A stretch of DNA of 64,000 nt from Paralvinella palmiformis (lineage: Eukaryota; Annelida; Polychaeta; Terebellida; Alvinellidae): the NCBI GenBank assembly GCA_025642065.1, contig JAODUP010000659.1:153501-217500 (forward strand), written 5' to 3'. Below, one piece after another: positions 23,655 to 36,157 of the stretch (position 1 is its first letter; every line of letters begins with the position of its first letter). The notes beneath the pieces are model-generated. The model saw only the letters and a program-made list of their open reading frames with translations, did not search any database and was not told the origin of the DNA. Position numbers and translations under genes: made by a program.

Positions 23655-24745
23655 TCAGGTAATCGTTATCGTAATAGTAACCGCCATTTCCTGATACAAT
23701 GTAATCGTAATCGAATACATTGTAATGTAATTATAATCAGCGATCACTTTTATGATTACACAAGATTATTTACCATGTTATATCAAGTCAGAGATATTGT
23801 TTGACACTCGAACTGATTTACTCATTGACAGACTGGTGTCATATTTATATACACATGATGATTTGTCAGTTTATTTGTTTTATGAACATGAAAGAACAAT
23901 GTGTTGAAACATTGCTTCAGATGTTGCAGCTATTATAAGTCATATAAACAGGTATTTCAGATTAACTCGTGTTGTTTTTACACGGTTAAACCCAAACTAG
24001 TCACACAGCCAGCAGTTGTGCATGACTTCATTCTGACACCATCGTTTTAACTCCAGATGCAAAAATCCTGATTAGCCAGCAGTCGGATGACAAACAGCCA
24101 ATTAAATTAACAGATGTGTTAGTGGACATAAACAATGCTACATCTTGGTCCCGGTGACAAACGTGGGTATTAGACAGAGATCAAAGGTCGAAGTACAGAG
24201 TTGAGAGGTGGCCGAGGTATCGAAGAAAAATATTATTTAAAGCATAGCAATAATTTAAGACTATGAAAAAGTGGTCCATTTAATTATCTCATTTATTAAA
24301 TAGACCTTATCTGACAATAGTCACGCCAAGCACGGTGCATTTCATTACTAAATATATATTCAAACAATTCCATTTATATTGTTTACACAAATCTCAATTA
24401 TCTCTATAAATGCCTTACTTGCTCCTTTGCTCTATGGTGAATATTGATCTCAGAAATATTAAAACAAATTAACGTCGTACAAAGGCATCAAAATCTTTTG
24501 TACATTTTCATTTCAAGAACGTACCTGAAAATGAGTCTGATTCTTACAAAGTAACATATTAACACTGTAGCATATTTATATCGGTATTATACTTGTAACT
24601 GGGTGAATATTTAGGAAGAATCGCATTCATATTTGTGTTATATACATTGTAATCATGACTGTAATCATGATTATTTTACAATGTAATTGTAATCGATTAC
24701 ATCCAAAATGATTGTAATCGTAATAGTAATCGTGGTATTCTCACT
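23655..24745. mobile_element. Possible non-autonomous DNA transposon
   Basis: Both ends of this 1.1-kb stretch carry clustered GTAATCG/CGATTAC motifs (left 23655-23745, right 24640-24745), including TATCGTAATAGTAACC on the left and AATCGTAATAGTAATCG on the right. Such subterminal motifs are common in hAT-type elements. No clean terminal inverted repeat, target duplication or transposase was found. Confidence 0.3.
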
Positions 24746-24906
24746 TACTCTTACAATTAACTAACAAGAAACTCACAATAACACACAAACGTATGGATAA
24801 TTTTATATATAGCAACTTTAATTGTTTGTGGTTGCTTAAAAGGAATCACTGATTACAAAATACATATATACAAACTAACATACAATAACACATACATAAT
24901 TTGTAA

Positions 24907-24913
24907 CGGATGA

Positions 24914-24979
<66 letters not shown>

Positions 24980-24990
24980 ATTATTATTAT
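24907..24990. repeat. (AT)n(TTA)n microsatellite
   Basis: About 68 bp of AT followed by a short TTA run. Confidence 0.93.
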
Positions 24991-27696
24991 CATTATTATC
25001 AGGAACATCATAATCATTATCATCAGAAACAATGAATAATTGTTTGTTTGTTTAGTTTTTTTGTTTTAGCATCTAATATTAAAACTATGTACTAAGATAT
25101 CAACAAACAATGGCACTGAAAAGGATTCCAATTTCTTAACTCATATTTTATGATAAAGACAATATGTAAAGAATGATATTTTATCCCGATTACTGGATAT
25201 AAATGTTTACATTATATGTACTATTGTCCCATAATGTTGTAAGCTTTGTGTAAACAAACACAGAAAAACGTGGACTCGAAATAAATTCGATCAAACCTTC
25301 GACTGAAAGCTATCAATCTTCTCATATCAAATCAAGAGTAACCTTTCTAGACACGTTATCAGAGAGTAACATATACCAGGACACGTATATTTATCATCCT
25401 TTTTACTTATCATTTGGTCTGATAGCAACATGAGAAAGAGCTTCGATTTTCCTAATTCTTCGTTCGATAACAAACATTTATCTTCTGAATGTCTTCTATT
25501 TATCTTATCCAAAGTATCTTGATTCGTAAATCAGATATTTAACTCCTACTATTAGTAAGACAAAAACAAACGAACATCATTTCTTACCATTCTGATACAA
25601 GAAAGGGGATTTATAAGAGCATATTATATCCATTTGTGAAAATTGGTTTAAAAAAAGATATATTTTCAATCAGAACCATATTCTATAAGAGGAAGTTTAT
25701 GCATAAATCACGTTTCATGGATTGTATCTTTCAGCAGAGAGATCATTCACTATATAGCTCAAATTACATAAGCAAAACAAACGAAAGGGATCAATTTATA
25801 TAACAATATGGTTTAATATATATAATATTTCCTTGGCTACACACATAGATCTATGACTTATGTTTGACATTAATACCATAAACATATTTATTTCTAATAT
25901 AAATCATTGTAGAAGACCCACAAAAATCAAGTAACCTTAATGTATTTAGGATTATATTTGTATTCTTTTTGTATACATGAATTATAATTAGATAAACCGT
26001 TTTATTTATTAGCACAATTTATTTTATCTGTCAGCTCTAATCCCTCCGGATCAATGATAAAGAATTCCAAATAGATTTATCTTTGTTTATTAGGTTTTTT
26101 GTTTACCATAATTTCAAATTGTATCCACATAGCCAGAACTCTTTATCATCATATTGTCCATTAAGGCTCTTATCACAATGTAGAAAGATCCAGACTAGAA
26201 AGATTTAATCCAGATCTTCACTAAATAAAATAAATAGCTTTTCTCAGTCATTACTCATTCTGTAAAGTTTCTTAAGTGATCTAATTTATAATTTAACAAT
26301 TTTTCACGCTGTTGTGGTGATTTATTTGGAATTTCCTGTGACAAGGTTGAAGTGAGAGATGTGAGATAACTTCGTATCAATTTATTCTTCAGAATGGTAG
26401 ATTTATATCTGTGAAATTTCGTTTGTATTGTTATTTTTTTTATTTTTTGTTTTTAAATAATGAAACCATTTTTTATATTTATCAAGTCCGATTTCAACGA
26501 TTTCATAACCATCAAATTACTCAAATTAATTACAATGATCCAACAAAGATTTATGAAGAAATGAACCAAACATATGTGATATACCCAATCAACTCTCAAA
26601 CCAAAACGAGTGATATAGATTACAGTTTGGCTGTCACTCAGGCTAAACTATCAAAGACTCATATCTTTGCATCCTTATGTATAAACCCAAACATCCAAAT
26701 TCTATCCAATCAAAGAGGAAGTACGCAATCAGTATCGTAATAGGTATGATGTCTTTAAAACTCTATAGATGAATAGATAGGGATTCTTTATAGAAAATCA
26801 TTTATTTTGTCTTTAAGTTCTTGCCAAAATCTCGAAATAACTGCTACCATTTATGTCAGCAAACAAGGCGTACTTTAGTGTATAACTAATGTAACTCTTC
26901 CGTTTAACACGGTATGTTCGCGATGTTTGTATCTCTGTTCTTTATTTCTCTGATCATTAAAAGGCCAATTAAGATACAATCAGAGTTTTCGATATACACA
27001 GACACATCTTCAATCGGATTACTAATTGATATCACAACGTCAGAGTAATACTCCAGCGTCATTAGTAACACAACATAGAACGATAATATGGATTTCGTAT
27101 AAACAAAAGCTTATTAGGACTATAAGATTTCCGCTGTCAGACATCATTGCTAATAATTTATCATTTAGACGTCACTAATTGTTAGATTGCAATCTATGAG
27201 CATCTCAATTGCCATTACGAGAAAATATATCTGTCATTAAAATAGTTTTGGTGTTAATGATCAAAACAATATTTTCCCTTTTCTATCACTTTCATGCTAA
27301 ACCTATAATCTTATATCTATTTATTAACATCATTGCACTGTCATCGGGCAATAATTGATATAATTCATTAGTTCAGAATACTTTTGTTCTTTATTTTAAG
27401 TAGAAGGATAAAAGTAAACATTGAATTATTTTAATATATGTATCATATTTGTATGTTTAAATTCAATATTAGATGGCATATACACAAACCAAGGATACAG
27501 TTTATAGTTTGGCTGTCACTTCATTTTGTTCGCTTCAATAGTTGTTTGATGCATGCTCTAGAGGTCTATTAGAGTGTGGCTCAATACCTCTAACTTACCT
27601 AATAGAAGCCAAAGTTCCTACTGGCATAGCTCTATGGGAATGGACTATGAATGGTCGATAACTAAGCAAGAAGGAAACCTCACTAATTTATCCCTA

Positions 27697-27700
<4 letters not shown>
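24991..27700. other. Long AT-rich non-coding stretch
   Basis: No supported gene. A 109-residue plus-strand frame at 26411-26740 has no recognisable domain, no splice-site support and a base composition like its surroundings. It is probably chance. Confidence 0.45.

Positions 27701-27704
<4 letters not shown>

Positions 27705-27752
<48 letters not shown>
27705..27752. repeat. (AT)n microsatellite
   Basis: About 47 bp of AT. Confidence 0.93.
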
Positions 27753-27755
<3 letters not shown>

Positions 27756-28059
27756 TATAAAATGATATATTCATTCAGCAACATAAAAACACCAAAATAG
27801 TAACTTATTCTACAAACTACAATCGGATAACAAGAAAAGTCTTTCTAATTTAATTTCAATCATTTATTTCCTTTGATTAATAGAATGGTGATCAACATCA
27901 ACGGTAAATAAAGGAATCACCCACTTGCATAAATACACACACACACACATATGTATATATATACTCACACACACTCGGGTTATTTGTCTACTTGTAGGAT
28001 GTAAATTGTTTATTCTCAGCTCTTGTTATGACTGTTACAGATAACCAACATTCAACTAT

Positions 28060-28152
28060 CTAGATAAATATATTTACAAACGCCGGTATTAACTAGAATA
28101 AAACCCACAACCAGCAGATTTGTAGTGTCGTGCTCTAACTACTGCACCGTCG
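28060..28152 (-). mobile_element. tRNA-derived SINE head, decayed
   Basis: On the minus strand, GTGCAGTAGTTAGAGCACG resembles a tRNA A-box region and GGTTGTGGGTTTTATTC a worn B-box region. The layout matches the other SINE copies in the window. Confidence 0.45.
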
Positions 28153-28507
28153 ATAGGTTGTAGATGTTCGGGTTAAATGTAGTATTTAGTATTTCTGTTC
28201 TATCTATTTCTGTTTATATTTATTACTACGTGGAGTTAAATAGTTTGATATACCCAAAAGTATACTAATATGACGAATATGATTGCAAGTAATACCTGTA
28301 TATACCCAAGAGTATATACCCTTTACATAGATATTGTAGAATAGTGTGTCACTTAACAATTATCACGATTAATCCATAAAACTAGTATTTATAAATATTG
28401 ACAAATTGAACTGGATCAAGTTACACACTTTTAACTTATAAACACAATAATTAATATAACATATAAAATTACATAATTCACATAAATCACCACAAACCAA
28501 CATCAAG

Positions 28508-28797
28508 CCATAACAGTGCAGTTAGAGCGTTGGACTCCTAACCGAAGGGCGCGGGGTTCGAGGCTCCGGAGCAGCAATGCTATCATGAAGCGACTGATTC
28601 ACTCATCCATAAAAATGAGAACCTGTTTGGAGGTGATGGTTAGTTGCTTGAGTAACACTATGCGCCAATAATGTATGCTCCCCTACCAGTTGAGATGTGT
28701 GCTGATAGGATAATAATACGGTAAAGCACCTTAGAGCAGCTATCTAGCTGAATAATACTCTATATAAATGTCACATATTATTATTACTATTGTATAA
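28508..28797 (+). mobile_element. tRNA-derived SINE with LINE-like 3' end
   Basis: The head reads CAGTTAGAGCGTTGGACTCC then GGGGTTCGAGGC (A- and B-box regions). The body is unrelated to tRNA. The 3' end GCACCTTAGAGCAGC...TCTATATAAATGTCACATATTATTATT matches the ends at 45710-45780 and 58620-58665 (both minus). The tail is of the CR1/L2 type. This is the clearest SINE in the window; the acceptor stem does not pair, so it is not a tRNA gene. Confidence 0.75.
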
Positions 28798-28804
28798 TTG
28801 AAAT

Positions 28805-29330
28805 AAACTACCACAGACCAACATATAATTACATAAATTACCACAGACCAATATATAATTACATAAATTACCAAGACCAACATATAATTACATAAATTAC
28901 CAAGACCAACATATAAGTACATAAATTACCAAGACCAAGATATAATTACATAAATTACCAAGACCAACATATAATTACATAAATTACCAAGACCAACATA
29001 TAATTACATAAATTACCAAGACCAACATATAATTACATAAATTACCAAGACCAACATATAATTACATAAATTACCAAGACCAACATATAATTACATAAAT
29101 TACCACAGACCAACATATAATTACATAAATTACCAAGACCAACATATAATTACATAAATTACCACAGACCAACATATAATTACATAAATTACCAAGACCA
29201 ACATATAATTACATAAATTACCAAGACCAACATATAATTACATAAATTACCAAGACCAACATATAATTACATAAATTACCACAGACCAACATATAATTAC
29301 ATAAATTACCACAGACCAAAATACAATTCC
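28805..29330. repeat. 29-30-bp minisatellite, about 18 copies
   Basis: The unit contains ACATATAATTACATAAATTACC followed by AAGACCA (29 bp) or ACAGACCA (30 bp). The two length types are interspersed, and the longer type is found mainly at the edges. Confidence 0.96.
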
Positions 29331-30194
29331 ACAATCTAGTATACTTAATTTATTATTATAAATGTTCCGTCTTAAACTAGTTCTATGCAATATCTAGAAC
29401 TAGTTGTTGACAATTGGATGTATACCAGACCAAAGTAGCCGACCGATTTTCTTCCGATAAAATAGGGGACTGTAAAATAGACGACGTATAGCGTCGGACG
29501 TCGGCTGCTATTGAAAAGCCTTCATATCTGGCACTAATCATATATACCTAGCAGATGCGCATATTTATAAATAAAATATGTTTTGAAGATATCACATATC
29601 CAGCACTTACTCTAACCCGAACTGTTACTACCTGATGCACAAAACCTGACTAGTATTAGCACTCAACTGTACCCATAACATAACTAGACACGATACATAG
29701 ACACAATACAATCAAAGAATTGCAATACGTTATCCGAGACAGTTAAGTATGTCCTTTTGTAGAGCAAGCATTCAGAGTTATATCCAATTAATCTTCGTAC
29801 ATAAAGATAATACTAGAATTAAGCCAATGTACACCTTTAATTAACCTATGTACGTGAACTGGATTCCTTTGTTAATATAATAATTCATCTACAAAATGGT
29901 TCATTGTACATAGAAAATTATATTAACAAATATACAACTTCACTCTTTGCAGAAGAGTTAGAAAAATATATAAAGAGTTAATCTAAAAATATGCCTGGAC
30001 CATTTCGCACATGCACATGCAAATACATAGATGTACACACGCACTCAAACAGGCGCTCACACACCCGTGTACACTCACACATAGGCGCACGTACCTGTCC
30101 AACTAGATTGAATTGTATTCACGTGTGTAAAGAAATGCAGACAGAGAGTGACAGGCAGATAGATAGATAGAAAGACAGATAGATACGCATTTAG
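29331..30194. other. Non-coding stretch
   Basis: No gene is recognised. Confidence 0.5.
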
Positions 30195-30247
30195 ATAGAT
30201 ACTTTGATGGATACATAAAAACATACATACATATATATGTGTGTGTA

Positions 30248-30328
<81 letters not shown>

Positions 30329-30562
30329 TGCGTGCGTGCGTGTGCGCGTATGCGTGCGTGTGTATGTATGCGTGCGTGTGTATGTATGTGTATGCGTATG
30401 CGCATGTATACATATGTGTGTATGCGTGCGTGTGTGTGTATGTGCGTGTGCGCGCGTGAGTATGTGTGTGCGTGCGTACATGCACGCATGTGTATGCGTG
30501 TGTATGTATGCGTGTGTATGTATGCGTGTGTATGTATGCGCGTGCGAAGGCGTGAATGCGCG
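30195..30562. repeat. Compound AT/GT/GTGC microsatellite
   Basis: An (AT)n block is followed by (GT)n and a long imperfect GTGC/GTAT region. On the minus strand it is the CA-rich end of copy B of the structured 3' region. The long open frames on both strands are artefacts. Confidence 0.9.
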
Positions 30563-31475
30563 CGTTTTAGAATACATATATATGTTGACACCGCATCAGA
30601 ACATCAAAACCTATACATCCGTTAAAACCTGCACCACCATTAATCTATACATCATTAAATCAATACATAGTTGGATTTATGCATTCAACAAAAGGACACA
30701 TCAATACATACGTAGACCTATATATCTCTAAGCTACTCATCAGCCTGTGGGACCCAGATAATCCGCTTTTCGTACGTGACAAGTAAGTCACGCCCACAGG
30801 GAAGCAGTTGATGTAGGCTGCGCATAAAAAGCGGAAGTAAATAAAAAAAGTACCATTTGACACCACAGCTCGCAGTTAAAAACACGTGCATGTGGATCAA
30901 GAGTATGTTAACATATATACAAGATAAATACTTTGACACCACAGTTTACATTCAGCAATAATTTGCTGTGGCTCAAAGGTTAGCTATACATAAAATTATT
31001 TGGACACCACACAGGCTGATCCCAGCTCTATTCTGGGTTCAAATAGCTAAACGAATCTTACCAATATCAACCATACGGATAGATGTCTGATATGTTCGCC
31101 GTCGTCAAGTTGTCGTTTAATGGAGTCGAAACAATGTGCCTTCATGAGCTCTACAGGCGCCAACCAATATAACAGTTTAAGTTGATCACATGACAAATGT
31201 GTGTCATGTACACTACCAACGTCACCAAGTTGTTATCTGATCAGGATGAAAACATATGCCTCTCGACTAACCAACATAACAATTTTAGTTGAACTGTTAC
31301 CCAATAATGATGAAAATATGTGCCTTTGATGACAACAGTTTCAGCTCAATACATGATAATGTTAAGTCGTGTACACTACCTGTATATGGAGGCAGTGAAG
31401 TGGCTTAGCTCAAAAAATAAAGTAGCAAAACCGCACAATGGATTATTACTGGACTAGAACGAAATATCGTCTCAA
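30563..31475 (-). mobile_element. Structured 3' region of LINE family, copy B
   Basis: About 910 bp related over its length to 41905-42656. Shared landmarks on the plus strand are GCGTTTTAG at the left, CTACTCATCAGCCTGTGGG, three to four TTTGACACCACAG-like motifs, a TTCTGGGTT(C)(A)AATAGCT block, and GGATTATTACTGGACTAGAACGAAATATCGTCTCAA at the right, where similarity ends abruptly. It has no coding frame. Copy B carries roughly three degenerate units of about 110 bp (31085-31380) where copy C has one. A hairpin and crossed pairing at 30744-30834 are conserved. Confidence 0.65.
30744..30834 (-). other. Conserved pairing: hairpin and possible pseudoknot (copy B)
   Basis: Plus coordinates: CCTGTGGG (30744-30751) pairs with CCCACAGG (30793-30800). 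CCGCTTTT (30763-30770) pairs with AAAAGCGG (30827-30834). A perfect hairpin CGTGAC-AAGTAA-GTCACG lies at 30775-30792. The first two helices interleave, as in an H-type pseudoknot. Confidence 0.55.
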
Positions 31476-31725
31476 TCCTGAGTAAATACTATGATTTACT
31501 CGAACCTAACAACCAATCATCATACGATTCCTTACATCAGTTAGTGAACGTTCATCCACGGCTAATTTAGCATCCTTAAGTATACATAGTTAAGTGTGTT
31601 GGGATCTAAGTTAAAGGGGCTATATCGACTTGATCTATTTTATCTACTTGACCCACTCACAAACCCACTCACAGACTCACACCCTGATGAATCATTGGTG
31701 TAGTTGTGGGGGCAAAGAGAGAGAG

Positions 31726-31763
<38 letters not shown>

Positions 31764-32737
31764 CGCACATAAACTTGTGCAGCCAAACACATGTGTATAC
31801 AAACCAAACCCGTTAAAATTGGAGAAAATGTGGCGCCGGCGTCTTCTGTCATAATGTTTCTATTAATAACTAGTTATATGTATCTACAGACAGTTTATCC
31901 CGATATTTCGCCCACGTATTTTGTTGAACTGATCCGGAACATCTGCTAATCATTTATAATTATAATAATAATCACGTAAAAGGATACGATACATTATGTT
32001 TATTCAAAGGATTCAATTTAGTTTTATCTAAAACAATTATGATATTGAACTGTGTGTCATAATAATAACAACATAGCACTTATTATAGCGCCATATATCC
32101 TAATCCTTAGTTCAAGGTCACTTAAAACAGATGTCACTTCCTGACTATGAGATTACTTATAATATTTACCATTTATTTGCCCAATATTGTAACTCAATCC
32201 AAATAAACAAACATTTATAGATGAGTCAACTGATAGATAATGTTATATAAAGATAAATAGAGACAAAGATTTGTTTTTCCACGTTTCATTAACCGACAGA
32301 AGAGGAAACTGATCTTTTAATAATATTATTATAAATAGAAACTCCTCCTTTTTGTTATAATTTACTCGTGGTATTTCATTTATTCTGATGTCATCCGTAA
32401 TCTGACAAAGACTTTCATTTGAAACAAGATAAATGGTTTATTTTGTAACTTTTAAAGCAGAATCTATTTAGTTGAAGAGAAGGCATTATTTATCGAATAG
32501 CAGAATCTCTTAGTTATTAATGACTTGTCATTCATAATACCGGAACAATGACAGCAGTGGGACATGAAGTAGAGCAGAGGGAATGCCTTGTTACAAACAC
32601 AATACGATATGTAGTTTTATTACAATCTATTACCTAAGAATTTCCTCGACATTCATAGTGACTTGTCAATCAGGAACGTACAGCGAATACAATGATACTA
32701 CGACAATTGGAGCTCCATAAATATTGTTGGGAGATGG
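31476..32737. other. Non-coding stretch with a (GT)n tract
   Basis: Contains a (GT)n of about 38 bp at 31726-31763. No gene or element is recognised otherwise. Confidence 0.5.
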
Positions 32738-32810
32738 GAGAGTGAGTGAGTGAGTCAGTCAGTCAGTCAGTCATTGAGTCAGTCGAAGAGTCGGTCGGTC
32801 AGTGAGGGAG
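32738..32810. repeat. GAGT/CAGT microsatellite
   Basis: GAGTGAGTGAGT followed by CAGT units and degenerate CGGT and GAGG units. It has the same switch from GAGT to CAGT as 8456-8607, but no SINE body is visible beside it. Confidence 0.85.
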
Positions 32811-32937
32811 GGAGGGAAAGATGATGGGAATGAGGAATGGATAGAGAGATGGAGAACAAATTAGTTACCTTTAATGACACATTAGCTTTAGAATGTCATT
32901 TATCGCATCATTTTAGTTCCCATCTTGTTCACTTTCT

Positions 32938-33185
32938 GTAGATAATTAAAATTGATGTTATTAGATGTTACAGATGAATAAAATTGATCTTATTAGATGT
33001 CATAGATTAATAACATTGATGTTATTGGATATTATAGATAAATATAATTGATAGTATTAGATGTCATAGATCAATACAATTGATGCTATTAGATGTAATA
33101 GATAAATAAAAGTGATGTTAGTAAATGTTATAGATAAATAAAATGTATGTTATTGGATGTTAAAGAGAAATAAAATTGATGTTAT
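32938..33185. repeat. ~30-bp minisatellite, left part
   Basis: About eight degenerate units containing AAATTGATGTTATTAGATG and TATAGATAAAT. The array resumes at 33466-33540 after an inserted LINE end. Confidence 0.85.
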
Positions 33186-33465
33186 GTGGAGAAATCCTTC
33201 TAAGCATCAGTTCCCAAGCTGTGCAATAAGTTAGCAAACCACATTAAACTCGCAGCAACTGAAGACATATTTTCGTAAACCCATTTATTTAAATTAGTGT
33301 GTTTATGATATTTAAACCAGTTTATTATGTATGAAATGTATTTGTTCTACAAGGAGCTCAGAATATGTTTTAATTATGTTTTCAATGTAAAATGTCTTGG
33401 AGCAATTCAAGTTGAATAAGGCGCTATATAAAATATTGTTATTATTGTTATTATTATTATTATAT
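33186..33465 (+). mobile_element. 5'-truncated CR1/L2 LINE end
   Basis: AGCAACTGAAGACATATTTTCGTAAACCCATTT and, at the end, TGTCTTGGAGCAATTCAAGTTGAATAAGGCGCTATATAAA then (TTATTG)n and (TTA)n. The same end occurs at 15.5-15.7 kb. It interrupts the 30-bp minisatellite, so it inserted after the array formed. Confidence 0.8.
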
Positions 33466-33540
33466 CATATATCAATAAAATTGTTGTTATTCGATGCTAT
33501 AGATAAACAAAATGTATGGTATTATATGTTATATATATAA
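33466..33540. repeat. ~30-bp minisatellite, right part
   Basis: Units such as ATCAATAAAATTGTTGTTATTCGATG continue the array left of 33186. Confidence 0.7.
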
Positions 33541-33607
33541 GAATAATTCAATTTGCTTTTAAAAACAATTCTCATTCAACGTAAACTACAACAAATCACC
33601 ATAACCT

Positions 33608-33778
33608 CATCACCACAACCACATGTATTAGATAGTTATCATCACCATAGCAACATTCATTAGACAGTCCTCATCACCATAGCAACATATATTAGACAGT
33701 CCTCATCACCATAGCCACATGTATTAGATAGTTCTCATCACAATAGCAACATGTATTAGATAGTTCTCATAACAATAG
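33608..33778. repeat. ~33-bp minisatellite, about 5 copies
   Basis: Units contain ATCACCATAGCAACA and TTAGATAGT or TTAGACAGT followed by CCTC or TCTC. Confidence 0.85.
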
Positions 33779-33789
33779 TCAATACATCT

Positions 33790-35800
33790 TACCAGTTATA
33801 TTACACAACTCTACCAAAACGCTCTACCAAAAACGTTTCCTGTTTGGAGGTAATTTACCTCGTGAGGATCCATGCTATCTAACCGAAAAACTAACTATGC
33901 ACTCAAATGTTTAATTGTTTTTCATTTAAATTTAATTAAACAAAATATTCACCATCAGAGTTAAGTGGAATCTTTCTAGATTTTCATTTAATATCAAAGC
34001 TGTATTCTAGATGCTTAAATGGAATTGGATAGTTTTATAATTGTGATCTATTAGCTCTAAATGTGGCAAATGACAAACTTCGATAAGTGGATAAACTTCG
34101 CTGTTAGAGCGGATGATGTTAATGTTATAACAAACGAGTGTTATTTCAGCTTCTTATCAGTGGTCATCAATCAATAAATTGACATTTGGTAGAACAAATT
34201 ACCAGTAACTGAAAGAAGGAAATTACTTGTCCTTGCCACTTTGGCTTTATCACTGTCCAAAATATACGACATTATCTGACTGACACCTGAACCTCCAACA
34301 AAATATCATAAATAAAGATTATTAGAAGGCATTTAAATAAGAAACGGAAACTATTTCTCGCAAAAGATGGTTATTTATCTCTTGGATAAAAGCTAATTAT
34401 TCTACGATGCGTAACATTAAATACTACAAACAATACGACTACTTTATTAAATATCTACATCCATGATTAACTTCTGAATTCTGACACTAGGCGTGAGAAT
34501 ATACAATATTTAATAGCCTTTATACTCAGATATAACATTTTAACAGCTTTAGAAGTAATATGACACATATTTAGTATCAGTATATCTAAACGCTCAAATT
34601 CCTTCACATACAGAATATGTCATATATTCCAATACACTTTAATAACAAAATACTGTCTCTGTCTAGTTCAACAAATTAATGCCAAAATAAATGTATAAAA
34701 TAAAGTAATTGAAAATAAAATGTTATCGTATGTGTAATAAGATAATAGAATATTTTACTTTCACTATGTAACATTGTCTGATGTACGTCACGTGATATCA
34801 AATAGTTTGTTAACATATTGCCTACCATATTATGTATCACATTATAATGATGCAACAATTTGCCTCAACGGTGACGTCAATTATTATTATTTTATCAACA
34901 ATTGAACTTGACTGAAAACAAAAGTATAACATAATATTAAATATGTCGTATTTATATTTTCACTTTCATAGTTCAATGGTTCAGATATTAATTAATATTT
35001 TAACAAACGGCGTCATGCTACAATCTTCAAAAAATATCAGATACCTAGATATTTTATGTCATATTAACATAAAACATTACAATATAACGTGTAATCATCT
35101 TCTGTCGGCAATTCCCTGAATGTCACTAGACACGATAAAAACGCACATAAACGCATATAAACTTTCAAATTACCCTTTGTTAATAAAGGCAATGTGATCA
35201 TATCTCATCATACTATGGTTACAGCAAAATGGAATTTGGTATTCATTGTCATATTTTGTAAAGAATACGATGAGTATTTTGTCCAGAAACTTGATGAATG
35301 TAGCGGAATTATATTTCGGAAAGTTGAGTGATAAACATGTAGGTGAGTTTTGTTATTATGTTTACATTTTAATCATTTACTTTTTATTTGAATATTTAAT
35401 TTTCGGGTAAACTTTGTATGGATTCATGGCAAATTGGGATAAAATATTAACTGTTATTTTGGAGACTCTCTCATAACGAGGTGTTATATATGTGTAAGAT
35501 ATTTCAATCTTCAATAACTTGCTTCTGCCTAAGAGTAATATAAAAAAAACACATGGTCCAGATATGACCAGCGTAAAATTAAAACAAAACACGCACAATT
35601 TTATTGTCCTCAGTTTCTCAACAATCCACAGAATATCATAATATAACGGAAGACACCAAAATCTATGTTTCATCCATACAAGTCTAATACCATAGTATAC
35701 ATGGATAGATAAATCATGAATAATGCTTCAACTAGAGTGATCATTCTCATATAGGTCTCATGTGTTCTACTGACCTTCCTTACATCGTATGATGTTAGTG
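33790..35800. other. AT-rich non-coding stretch
   Basis: No gene is recognised. Open frames of 60-98 residues show no domain. Confidence 0.45.
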
Positions 35801-35808
35801 TCCAGTCA

Positions 35809-36157
35809 TCACGAACAACAAAACCATCTCAGTACTCTGCTACGACACGGAAATTGAATCAACAACACATCTGGCTCATTTGGCCACACCGTCGGAGTTC
35901 CTTTCATTTTGTTATCGAGCGTCCTTAATTCGGTGGCTGCCTCAGATTCAAATATCAGACTCGGCCATTTGTCTCCAGACGAATGTGACCAGATCATCAC
36001 TGGAACACTAACAGAAACCATTAACTGGATAAGTATTGAAAGGTCGACCTTGAGCGCGTTCCGGATACGACTTGTGTTTAATAGATCAACAGCCTTTAAA
36101 GGATGCTTTATGATCCAGCAAATAGCTTTCTGGTCGTTAGCACAAGGTGACCTTTAA
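35809..36157. other. Unidentified higher-GC block with frames on both strands
   Basis: A minus-strand frame (35809-36021, 70 residues) and a plus-strand frame (35909-36157, 82 residues) overlap. The base composition is higher in GC than the surroundings. Neither translation is recognised and no clear splice pair is visible. It could be an old exon or transposon remnant. Confidence 0.25.

Noticed and set aside
26411..26740. 109-residue plus-strand frame
   Set aside because: No domain, no splice signals in agreement, composition equal to background.
28508..28580. Possible functional tRNA gene
   Set aside because: A- and B-box-like blocks are present, but the acceptor ends do not pair and the sequence continues into a SINE body shared with other copies.
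28801..29330. CRISPR-like array of regular repeats
   Set aside because: The repeats are contiguous without unique spacers, and the window is eukaryotic.
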